DNA of 26,300 nt from a bacterium TMED144. Its GTDB lineage: Bacteria > Fidelibacterota > Marinisomatia > Marinisomatales > TCS55. The DNA lies in NCBI GenBank assembly GCA_002170005.2, contig NHGT02000020.1:5450-31749 (forward strand), in the 5' to 3' direction. This document shows positions 1 to 7,980 of this stretch, piece after piece (the stretch's first letter is position 1; every line of letters begins with the position of its first letter). Both the position numbers and the translations under genes were made by a program. A model generated the notes under the pieces. The model saw nothing but the letters and a program-made list of their open reading frames with translations, was not told where the DNA came from and did not search any database.

Positions 1-710
1 ATGCTAATTACGCCTGCTTGGACTGCAGCGTAACCTCCCTCATCACCATGGGCATGAGCCATAACTTTTAAATTATATTTTGCTGCTTCATCAACTATTA
101 TTTCCAATTGTTGTCTTGTATATGTTTGTTTTCTGGGATCTGTATATGGCAATCCCGCTCTTTCAGTTCCGCGAGTTTTTATTATATCTACGCCTCTTTT
201 AGCATTTATTCTTACTAACTTCCTTAAGCTTTTTTCATCATTGACCCCATTTACCAAATCACCTAATGATGTATCTGCTAGAATTGTTTCGTTCAAATTG
301 GGTGTAACAAATACTCCTGCAGCTACTATATCGGGACCGATCAAATTGCCAGACTTAACCATTTCCCTAAGTGAAACATCTTGATAATAGGGAGTATTAG
401 CACTTCTTGCTGTTGTTACGCCTGATTCCAATGCTCTTTTAGCTCCATCAATGGTTCTTACATGAGTATGAGCATCAATAAAACCAGGAAGAATGAATAG
501 CCCTTTCATATTTAATGTTTCGTAATCTTTTGAAGGTTTTAAATTTTTAGCAATAGATTGAATTTTCCCTTCGTCAATTAAGATTGTCATATTTTTTTTC
601 AGTGGATTAATACCATCAATCACATTCGCATTTATTAACGCAATCTTATTTTGACTAATTAAAAAGGATGAATATTTAAAAAGAATAAGAAGGATAAGAA
701 AAATTCTCAT
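1..710 (-). CDS. Exported amidohydrolase, 3' part cut by window edge
   Basis: This is the N-terminal 236 residues of a metal-dependent amidohydrolase of the imidazolonepropionase/prolidase-like type, which hydrolyses amide or peptide bonds. The ATG lies at 708-710 and the gene runs off the window at base 1. Residues 1-20 (MRIFLILLIL...FLISQ) form a signal peptide, so it acts outside the cytoplasm. A small N-terminal beta-domain follows (INANVIDG, about 26-33). The metal site begins with H81-T-H83 after PGFIDA. K178 in the VDIIK stretch is the likely carboxylated bridging lysine, and H219/H221 lie in MAHAHGDEG. The last His and Asp ligands fall outside the window. The next minus-strand gene ends 18 bases upstream of its start, so the two may be co-transcribed. 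The substrate cannot be told from the sequence. Confidence 0.85.
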   Translation of the reverse strand, partial: MRIFLILLILFKYSSFLISQNKIALINANVIDGINPLKKNMTILIDEGKIQSIAKNLKPSKDYETLNMKGLFILPGFIDAHTHVRTIDGAKRALESGVTTARSANTPYYQDVSLREMVKSGNLIGPDIVAAGVFVTPNLNETILADTSLGDLVNGVNDEKSLRKLVRINAKRGVDIIKTRGTERAGLPYTDPRKQTYTRQQLEIIVDEAAKYNLKVMAHAHGDEGGYAAVQAGVIS

Positions 711-728
711 GTTAAAACCTTTGATTAT

Positions 729-1472
729 CTAATATTTTGAAAAAGTCTTTTCCAGAAATACAATAGTTCTGCGCCATGCTTCATCACTTGCCGCTTTGTC
801 AAATGCATTGTTATTTTCATTTGGTCTACTGGCAAACCCGTGCATTGTATTTGGGTAGATATATATCTCATGTTCTCCATTCAGAGTATTAAGCTTGACT
901 TGAAATTCTTTAACATTGTCGATTTTAATTCCTCTATCTTTTTCAGCAAAATGACCGAGTATATTGGCTCGCATAATGGATAGGTCGTCTTCAGGGTTAA
1001 ATCGTCCATAATAAATTATTGAAGCCTTAACATCTAAATTATTTTTTGCCACTTGATAGGACCAGCCTCCCCCAAAGCACCAACCAACGGAAGCCAATTT
1101 ATTTTTGTTGACATTGTCTAATGATTTCAAAAAGTCCAAGGCGGATTCTAAATTTTCGAATGCCTCACCTATATTGCTTCTTACTCTACCTGCTAAATTC
1201 CTAGCCTCTTTGGGTGAAGTAGTACTTTTTCCTTGGTACAAATCTACAGCTAAAGCCACATATCCTTTTTTAGCAAATTCATCAGCTTTATTCTTTATGT
1301 CTTGATTAAGGCCCCACCATTCGTGTATTAGAATAATGCCCGGTAATGCAGTATTGGTTTTTGGTTTTGATAAATAGCCCATGATTTCACCAGTGGAATC
1401 TGAATGATAAGAGATCATTTGGCTCCAAGCTATGTTAAGCCCCATAATTAAAATCAAAAGAATGTTTCTCAT
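729..1472 (-). CDS. Exported dienelactone hydrolase family protein
   Basis: This is an alpha/beta-hydrolase of the dienelactone hydrolase (DLH) family, which cleaves lactones or esters. The reading frame is open back to 1526, but I place the start at the ATG at 1470-1472. The residues from that Met (MRNILLILIMGLNIAWSQ) are a clean signal peptide, while the longer form would put charged residues before it. The mature domain has the oxyanion-side ILIHEWWGL motif. In numbering from the chosen start the catalytic triad is C132 in GWCFGGGW, D179 in AEKDRG and H211 in TMHGFA. The Cys nucleophile is typical of DLH rather than of Ser esterases. The length (about 247 residues) is normal for an exported DLH. 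No strong ribosome site precedes either start. It lies between a minus-strand amidohydrolase and the divergent CPBP gene. Confidence 0.85.
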   Translation of the reverse strand: MRNILLILIMGLNIAWSQMISYHSDSTGEIMGYLSKPKTNTALPGIILIHEWWGLNQDIKNKADEFAKKGYVALAVDLYQGKSTTSPKEARNLAGRVRSNIGEAFENLESALDFLKSLDNVNKNKLASVGWCFGGGWSYQVAKNNLDVKASIIYYGRFNPEDDLSIMRANILGHFAEKDRGIKIDNVKEFQVKLNTLNGEHEIYIYPNTMHGFASRPNENNNAFDKAASDEAWRRTIVFLEKTFSKY

Positions 1473-1545
1473 ATTTATAATTACCGAATGTTTAATAAAT
1501 TTTTTTACAACCACCTTCATAAACAATTAATTTATAAAAGTTGAT

Positions 1546-1553
1546 TATATTTG
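1546..1553 (+). promoter_or_regulatory. Possible -7 promoter element TATATTTG for the CPBP gene
   Basis: TATATTTG matches the TAnnTTTG -7 consensus described for Bacteroidota sigma factors and sits 39 bases before the ATG at 1592, in the divergent spacer. No TTG -33 box is seen at the expected distance, and the spacer is AT-rich, so a chance match is possible. Confidence 0.25.
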
Positions 1554-1577
1554 TTAATTTTGACACATAATCAATTT

Positions 1578-1583
1578 GAGGGG
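1578..1583 (+). promoter_or_regulatory. Ribosome binding site of the CPBP gene
   Basis: GAGGGG ends 8 bases before the ATG at 1592, an ideal spacing. It is one of the stronger Shine-Dalgarno sites in the window and fixes the start of the gene. Confidence 0.6.
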
Positions 1584-1591
1584 CAATCTAT

Positions 1592-4500
1592 ATGATATCC
1601 AATAAAAATTTATTCCTGGCTTCGGTCTTAGCAATCATTAGCACTATAGCAATATTTGCATTTTGGGATAGTTCGTTTAGCTCCTTAAATGTCAATGTAG
1701 AAATGAATAGAAATACAGCATTAAATGAAGCTGTAAGTATATCAAAAACTTTTCCATCTATTGAGGACAATACAAGTAAGGCCGCTATCTATAATTTTGA
1801 TTCTGAATTACGGGATTACATTGAATTAAAACAAGGCGGCAAAGATGAATTTCAAGATATTATTGATCAAAATATCTATTCTCCTTTTTATTGGTCCGTT
1901 CGAATATTTGAAGAAAATAAAATACCGGAAGCAACCTTTTGGTTTAAGCCTAATGGCGATAGATATGGATTTAGTTTAAAGATTCCAGAAGATGAAGAAG
2001 ATGATTCTATTTTAGAAGATGAGGCGCTCTCATTAATAAAAAATGAGATCAATAGCTTTTGGTCGGGAGATTTCAATCAATATAGCTTGCTTGAAAATTC
2101 TTTTATTAAGCAATCAAATGGCAGGGTAGACCATTCGTTTATTTTTGAGCATGCAAAAAAAGATATTGGGGATGCAAGGTTTCGGTTGAGGGCAGAAGTT
2201 GTTGGATCTCAATTATCCAAAGTAGAGCAATTCACATTTATCCCGGAAGATTTCATCAGAGAATTTACTAACATCAGATCAAGTAACGATGCTATAGCAA
2301 TCGTTTCTCAGCTTTTAATGTTCGCAGTTTATATTTTGGCAATTGGAATTCCAGCTATGATCCTGCTTTATAGGAAAGGATGGCTTGAGTATAAAAAGTC
2401 ATTGATGGTAGCAGGTTTCATTGCTTTAACCTCAACTCTTGTGAGCTTAAATAGCTTTCCTTTGCAATTCTTTTTTTATGATACCGCAACAGGAATGTCA
2501 CAATTTATTTTACAGCAAATTTTGGGTATCATAGCTGGAGGCCTATTGAATTTTATCCTTTTCGCAATCTCCTTTGTAGTTGCAGAATCATTAACTCGTA
2601 AAGCGTTGCCCCAGCATATTCAACTGTGGAAAACCTGGGATAAGAATATAGCAGGTTCAAAATTTGTTTTAAAGAATACCATTATGTCCTATTTAATAGT
2701 TCCGTGTTTTTTGGCATTTGTTATATTATTTTATTTTATATCACAGCGATATCTAGGGTTTTGGTCACCTTCTGAAGCGTTAGTTGATCCAAATTACTTA
2801 GCCGCAATTTTTCCTTGGTACACGGGTCTAGCTATATCATTGCAAGCTGGATTTTGGGAAGAGATGCTTTTCAGAGCCCTTCCTTTGGCTGCAGGAATTT
2901 TAATCGGAAACCGTTACAAAAGACCAACCACTGGAATTGTTTTAGCAATGGTAATTCAATCCTTGATCTTTGGAGCAGGTCATGCTAATTACCCATCTAC
3001 TCCATCTTATGCCAGAGTAATTGAATTGATGTTACCTTCTATCATGTTTGGCTTTGTATACTTAAAAATGGGTGTAATCTTTGCAGCTATAACACACTAT
3101 GTTTATGATGTCGTCCTTTTTTCATTACCCATATTTTTTTCTAGCGGTTATGTCTTAGACAAATTTATGGTAATTATCGGTGCATTCATTCCTTTGGGTG
3201 TAGTTTTAGTGCAAAGATATAGATCATCAAAATGGAATGAAGTAAAGGAAAGCTCATTAAATAAAAATTATCAGCCTCAAATAATTGAACCTAAGAAAAA
3301 AGAAATCTCAAAAGAGATCATTCAAGAACCAGCTATGATTTTAAATAAATCCTTTTTATCAATTGGTACTGCTATTTTCATAATTGCGGTTTTTATCTTT
3401 CAAAATAGTAGAATAGATATTCCTATTGATAGTGTTGAGTTAAATCGTGTTGAAGCAATAGACATTGCTAAAAAATATATCAAAAACAATAATATCATAT
3501 TAGATGATGATTATGAGGCTTATGCCACATTGTTAAATGGCTATACTTCTCAAAATTTTATATGGGAAGAACTTGGTAAAGAAAAGTTCAATGAATTGTT
3601 GGGTTCGTATATTTTGGGGCCAAGATGGAGTGTACGTTTTGTTAATTATGATGGTGATCTTGAATCTAAAAATGAAGAAGTGAGTATTAGCATAGATCTA
3701 AAAGGTGACGTAAAACGCCTTGATCACAAAATACCTGAAAATCGGCAAGGAATATCCCTTAAAAAAGAAGAAGCAAGAATGATTGCCGATAAAGCGATAA
3801 TGCAGGAATTTAATTTAGACGCCTCGCAGTTAAATATGGTTAGCGAAAAAAACGAACAAAGACCTGAGCGCTTAGATTGGATATTCATCTATGAGGATAA
3901 AGAAAAACTCAAGTATGAGGGAGCACAATTACGCTCAGAAATACATATAGCTGGTGACAAGGTAAAGCAATTTACTCAGTATGTATTTGTTCCTGAAGAT
4001 TGGCAGAGGATGAATAGAGAGAGATCGGGCTTGTCCAATATCTTAAATACTATTTTGAGTGCAGGATCAGGACTTTTATTAGTAGTTATATTTTTATTCA
4101 ATGGTTTTAGGATCTTATTTAAAAATAATTTTAGTTACAAAACTGCGCTGATATTTACATTGTTAGGGTTGTTAGGTTTTGTTAATCTATTAAACGACAC
4201 TGCATTGATTGCAAATCTTCCCACCGATCAACCCATTGGCAATCTAAAGCTTATTACATATGTCACCGTGGGTTTTGTCCTGATAGTCACTTCATTGTTT
4301 TTAGGATTATCTTATGCCACGTTAAAAAATTTATTAAACAGTGTATCAGCCAAAATATCACTTAGCGAATCGATAATTAGCGGTCTTTTCGTTGCATCGC
4401 TAGTTGTCTTATTTAAAGTTTTAATTAATAGTTTCTTTGTTGATATTTCACCAACATTTCCAAGTCTAGGTTTATCTGGGTTTATATATCCACCGGTAGC

Positions 4501-4942
4501 AACCTTAAACGTTTTCCCTGGATTAATGAGTACGATTGCTTTTAATATTTTGGGAGCTAAAATCCTATATGATTATACCAACAGATATGAAAATTCTATA
4601 AAATATAACTTGATTGGTTTTGTTTTAACCATGCTCATTATTGGGTTTGGCAACTTCACCATTACCTATCATGTGCTATTTTCTATAATTAAAGTTGTCA
4701 TTTATTCCTTTGGCGTATTTATGCTCTATAAATATATAATACGAAATAATTTTTCTATAATTCCGTTTTACACAATTGGAGTTTATTATTTGAACAAAGG
4801 GTTAAGCAAAGGTTCTTTTTTTGGTTTTAACTCTTACACTGGAGAATCTATTTTTATTTTGATGTCCGTTATTATTTTTGGATTTGTATTCATATATCTA
4901 ATGAATTTTATTTTTGATAATAAGATTATTCAAAAGAAATAA
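1592..4942 (+). CDS. Tandem-duplicated CPBP intramembrane metalloprotease with degenerate second half
   Basis: This large inner-membrane protein (1116 residues) contains a CPBP (Abi/CAAX-prenyl-protease-like) domain. The order is: TM (about 8-25), ectodomain A (about 37-225), about 8 TM CPBP domain (about 232-542), a charged linker (543-580), TM (587-604), ectodomain B (about 616-806), and a second about 8 TM block (about 815-1110). The first block has all CPBP motifs: E423-E424-x-x-x-R428, F460-x-x-x-H464 and H502-x-x-x-D506. The ectodomains are clearly related: both have W-S-V-R (101 and 679) and an F-[IV]-P-E-D end (216-220 and 799-803). The second membrane block aligns with the first at a constant offset of 557 residues around the active site, but every catalytic position has changed (S980, T981, N985, N1021, F1059, G1063). 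It is thus an internal duplication with an inactive second half. The ribosome site at 1578-1583 supports the start. The substrate is unknown. Confidence 0.85.
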   Translation: MISNKNLFLASVLAIISTIAIFAFWDSSFSSLNVNVEMNRNTALNEAVSISKTFPSIEDNTSKAAIYNFDSELRDYIELKQGGKDEFQDIIDQNIYSPFYWSVRIFEENKIPEATFWFKPNGDRYGFSLKIPEDEEDDSILEDEALSLIKNEINSFWSGDFNQYSLLENSFIKQSNGRVDHSFIFEHAKKDIGDARFRLRAEVVGSQLSKVEQFTFIPEDFIREFTNIRSSNDAIAIVSQLLMFAVYILAIGIPAMILLYRKGWLEYKKSLMVAGFIALTSTLVSLNSFPLQFFFYDTATGMSQFILQQILGIIAGGLLNFILFAISFVVAESLTRKALPQHIQLWKTWDKNIAGSKFVLKNTIMSYLIVPCFLAFVILFYFISQRYLGFWSPSEALVDPNYLAAIFPWYTGLAISLQAGFWEEMLFRALPLAAGILIGNRYKRPTTGIVLAMVIQSLIFGAGHANYPSTPSYARVIELMLPSIMFGFVYLKMGVIFAAITHYVYDVVLFSLPIFFSSGYVLDKFMVIIGAFIPLGVVLVQRYRSSKWNEVKESSLNKNYQPQIIEPKKKEISKEIIQEPAMILNKSFLSIGTAIFIIAVFIFQNSRIDIPIDSVELNRVEAIDIAKKYIKNNNIILDDDYEAYATLLNGYTSQNFIWEELGKEKFNELLGSYILGPRWSVRFVNYDGDLESKNEEVSISIDLKGDVKRLDHKIPENRQGISLKKEEARMIADKAIMQEFNLDASQLNMVSEKNEQRPERLDWIFIYEDKEKLKYEGAQLRSEIHIAGDKVKQFTQYVFVPEDWQRMNRERSGLSNILNTILSAGSGLLLVVIFLFNGFRILFKNNFSYKTALIFTLLGLLGFVNLLNDTALIANLPTDQPIGNLKLITYVTVGFVLIVTSLFLGLSYATLKNLLNSVSAKISLSESIISGLFVASLVVLFKVLINSFFVDISPTFPSLGLSGFIYPPVATLNVFPGLMSTIAFNILGAKILYDYTNRYENSIKYNLIGFVLTMLIIGFGNFTITYHVLFSIIKVVIYSFGVFMLYKYIIRNNFSIIPFYTIGVYYLNKGLSKGSFFGFNSYTGESIFILMSVIIFGFVFIYLMNFIFDNKIIQKK

Positions 4943-4950
4943 GCTTTACG

Positions 4951-6423
4951 TTAATGAAATAAAAGAAGTATTTGTGACAATAATGCTCCAAAGCAGGCAT
5001 TAAAAAAATTAACCATATTGTTATCAATCCATTCTATTTTCTCATAGAAAATTGCTTTTTGATTGCAATGTATTTTTTCTTCAACCACTTTACCACAAAC
5101 TACGCATTTGAATCTAGCCTGATAAAATCTTCCTAAAGCTGAATCAAATAATGATCCACTAAAACCTGATAGAAAAATAATAGCAGTGTTTGTTAATGAT
5201 TTATCGATAAAATAGAATGCACCTGCAATTAAAGCACTGCCTCCAAGCGATCCTAATGTTCCCAATAGAGTCACACCACCCGATGTACCTTTATCGACTT
5301 TAATATTTGAAAAAATCAATCTTGGTTTTGCATTTGAAAGGTGCCCAATTTCCGTTCCCCATGTGTCTGCTGTAGTTGCAGCTAAACAAGAATAAAATAG
5401 TACGATGGCCATTTCATCATTATTGAAAAAATAGATCAATGCTATGACTGTTGCGACAAGCCCATTTGCCATAATTTGCACTACATTTCTTTTAGGATTC
5501 TTTTTTTTCTTTAATTTGGAGAGGATAGAAGAAGAAATGAAAAATAACACCAATGGCATAATCCAAATAACTCCTCCAGAACCAAATACGAATATTCCAA
5601 TTAAATATCCTGAGATAGCTCCGCTGATACTGACTGATCTTAATTTGTAAGCGATGCTGAAAATAATTATAGAAATAAAAAACCATATAAATAATGGTAT
5701 GAGCTTCCCATGTGTGTAATTGATAAGAAAAATTTCATATGATAAAAAACTGCAAATCGGGATTGAAATGTTATCGCTACCTTTATTACTTATCATTTCA
5801 GATAGAGTAGAAGAGAGCGCTGTAAAGAATGCTAAACCAAACAATACCTCTATTGGTAGAAAAAAAGCGGCATTAAATAATCTTGACATTAAATCTGTTG
5901 CAATCATTACAATTATAAAACTCATTGAAAACATTGCAAAAGATCCAGCGAACGACTTTTCATCCTTCCAAATTTTAAAATGATATTTTGATCTTTTACC
6001 AATGCTAGCAGCAAAGGGATCCGCAAATGTTAATATCCATACTGCTATCGTATAGCTAATTGGTTTTTCCCAAAATAAAGCAGCCAGAAAGAAAATCGAA
6101 ATTGGGAAAAATATGGTTCCATAGGTAACTCTACTTATTTTATTCATGCTATCAATCGAATTACTGAAAAGCAAATAAGAGTTAATAGCGATAAAAATTA
6201 AACATAAAAGCAACAAAGGCTTGTTGGAGGTCATAACAAAAGGACAGATTGAAACCACCGAGCCGACGATTACATGAATTAATTTTCTAGTCGAATCAGG
6301 ATTAAACTTAAAATGTTTTGCTACAAATTCAGCAATACCAAGTACAAAAAAAATTCCTAAAAAGATTGCTATGAAAACAAACCAATCATTAACATTTGAT
6401 ATATTCAGTAAATTATTATTCAA
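4951..6423 (-). CDS. Phytol-kinase-like / DUF92 (phytyl-phosphate-kinase-like) fusion protein
   Basis: This polytopic membrane protein of 490 residues joins two families. The N-terminal part (about 1-235) resembles phytol/dolichol kinases and CDP-diglyceride synthetases. It has S-T-R46-K-L-I-H50 after the first TM, FADPFAASIGKR (133-144), the basic K-S-F-A-G stretch (156-160), and SEMISNKGSDNISIPI (208-223), matching the E...DN..P end of plant VTE5. The C-terminal part (about 240-490) is DUF92: AATTADTWGTEIG (348-360), GTSGGVTLLGT (379-389) and a C440-x-x-C443...C453 cluster. Plant DUF92 member VTE6 phosphorylates phytyl phosphate and VTE5 makes that phosphate from phytol with CTP. One polypeptide could therefore turn an isoprenoid alcohol into its diphosphate, which is inference from the families. 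It is convergent with the CPBP gene (8 bases between stops) and divergent from the D-aminoacylase gene. Confidence 0.82.
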   Translation of the reverse strand: MNNNLLNISNVNDWFVFIAIFLGIFFVLGIAEFVAKHFKFNPDSTRKLIHVIVGSVVSICPFVMTSNKPLLLLCLIFIAINSYLLFSNSIDSMNKISRVTYGTIFFPISIFFLAALFWEKPISYTIAVWILTFADPFAASIGKRSKYHFKIWKDEKSFAGSFAMFSMSFIIVMIATDLMSRLFNAAFFLPIEVLFGLAFFTALSSTLSEMISNKGSDNISIPICSFLSYEIFLINYTHGKLIPLFIWFFISIIIFSIAYKLRSVSISGAISGYLIGIFVFGSGGVIWIMPLVLFFISSSILSKLKKKKNPKRNVVQIMANGLVATVIALIYFFNNDEMAIVLFYSCLAATTADTWGTEIGHLSNAKPRLIFSNIKVDKGTSGGVTLLGTLGSLGGSALIAGAFYFIDKSLTNTAIIFLSGFSGSLFDSALGRFYQARFKCVVCGKVVEEKIHCNQKAIFYEKIEWIDNNMVNFFNACFGALLSQILLLFH

Positions 6424-6465
6424 TTTTAAATTATGTTTACAAATAAAATATACGATTGTCAGTTT

Positions 6466-7977
6466 ATGATAAATAATTTTGTTCAGCGAATATTTTTAAT
6501 TTTTTTCATGATAGCTTTTTATTCATGCGAAAAAAATCATGGAAAAATCTTTAATCAAAACGACATATGGATCAAAAATGGTTCAATTGTTGATGGTACT
6601 GGTTCAAGAATGTTTTTTTCCGATATAGTGATTAATGGTGATTCGATCTCATATATTGGCAAAGTTTCAAAAGATATTAATGCTAAAAAAATAATTGATG
6701 CTAAGGGCATGTTAGTTAGTCCTGGTTTTATTGATTCTCACTCACATGGTAATCCGTTTAAAACGCCCTTATTTGAAAATTTTACTTCAATGGGAGTAAC
6801 CACCATCACACTTGGCCAGGATGGAACAAGTCCATCCGTTGATCCTTATAGTAAATGGGCTAGTCAGATTGAAGATTTAAGATTGGGGCCAAATATTGCA
6901 TCTTTAGTTGGCCATGGTTCTTTAAGGATGAGATCTGGGATAGGTTACAAAACTAAACCAACTGATAACGAAATAAAAAAAATTAAGTCATTACTTCGTG
7001 ACGATTTGAGCTCTGGCGCTTTTGGAATGTCTACAGGTCTAGAGTACGTACCTGGCAGATATGCTCAGCAAAGTGAGTTAAATGCGCTAGCGAAAACAGT
7101 GGGGGAGTTCAATGGTGTTATAATGAGTCATATGCGTACAGAAAATAATTCAACTATGGAGCTTGATCTACAAGAGCTTTTTGGCCAAGGTGATCATTCC
7201 AACGTCCACATCTCGCATATAAAGGTTGTGTATGGAAAGGGTATTGAAAGAGCGAATGAGATCCTAAATTATATGAAGGAAAAAAGACAATCATCCATGT
7301 TTTCTGTAACTGCTGATATTTATCCGTATCTTGCAAGCTATACAACGATTGGAATACTCTTTCCTGAATACGCTTTACCGCCAAACAATTATTCCAATGT
7401 TCTTAAAAATAGAAGAAGCGATCTATTGTCTTATGTCTATAATAAAGTAATAATTAGGAATGGACCGGAAGCTACATTGTTTGGAACAGCTCCATACAAG
7501 GGACTTACCTTGAAAGAAGTATCCGATAGTTTAAACAGACCATTTCAAGAAATAATTGTTGATATCATAGGACCGAATGGTGCTGGAGCTGCGTATTTCA
7601 CAATGGATAAGGATTTACAATATCAGTTAATGAAAGATGAAAATATTGCTATTTCATCCGATGGCTCTCCTACTATGTATCATCCTAGAGGGTACGGATC
7701 CTTTGCGAAAATAATTGAACAATTTGTTTTAAAAGAAAATATATTTTCAATTGAAGAAGCAGTACGTAAGATGACATCACTCCCAGCAAGTTTATTAGGA
7801 ATCCAAAAAAGAGGAAAAATTTTAGTTGGTTATAAAGCGGATATCTTAATATTTGATCCAATTAAAATCAAATCCAATGCTACGTTTAGCAACCCTCATT
7901 TATTAGCATCCGGTTTTGATAATATAATAATCAACGGCAAAACAGAAATTGGTAGCGGTATTTTTTTAAGAAAATAA
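6466..7977 (+). CDS. D-aminoacylase / N-acyl-D-amino-acid deacylase family lipoprotein
   Basis: This amidohydrolase probably removes acyl groups from N-acyl amino acids or trims related peptides in the envelope. An upstream in-frame ATG exists at 6433, but the ATG at 6466 gives a standard lipoprotein signal (MINNFVQRIFLIFFMIAFYSC) with lipid-attachment C21, so I prefer it. In that numbering the metal and active-site residues are H92-x-H94 (PGFIDSHSHG), H150 (VGHGS), H222 (MSHMRTE), H251 (HISHIK) and D399 (SSDGSP). They are followed by the HPRGYGSF motif usual in this family. The zinc-ligand Cys region, normally G-N-C-G, reads G-Q-D-G here, so Asp119 replaces the Cys. Total length (503) fits the family. 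The gene is divergent from the kinase fusion and convergent with the sortilin-like gene, with 3 bases between stops. Confidence 0.85.
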   Translation: MINNFVQRIFLIFFMIAFYSCEKNHGKIFNQNDIWIKNGSIVDGTGSRMFFSDIVINGDSISYIGKVSKDINAKKIIDAKGMLVSPGFIDSHSHGNPFKTPLFENFTSMGVTTITLGQDGTSPSVDPYSKWASQIEDLRLGPNIASLVGHGSLRMRSGIGYKTKPTDNEIKKIKSLLRDDLSSGAFGMSTGLEYVPGRYAQQSELNALAKTVGEFNGVIMSHMRTENNSTMELDLQELFGQGDHSNVHISHIKVVYGKGIERANEILNYMKEKRQSSMFSVTADIYPYLASYTTIGILFPEYALPPNNYSNVLKNRRSDLLSYVYNKVIIRNGPEATLFGTAPYKGLTLKEVSDSLNRPFQEIIVDIIGPNGAGAAYFTMDKDLQYQLMKDENIAISSDGSPTMYHPRGYGSFAKIIEQFVLKENIFSIEEAVRKMTSLPASLLGIQKRGKILVGYKADILIFDPIKIKSNATFSNPHLLASGFDNIIINGKTEIGSGIFLRK

Positions 7978-7980
7978 TCT

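Noticed and set aside
5720..5983. Open frame on the plus strand opposite the kinase fusion
   Set aside because: Antisense to a well supported family, with no ribosome site and no recognisable domain.
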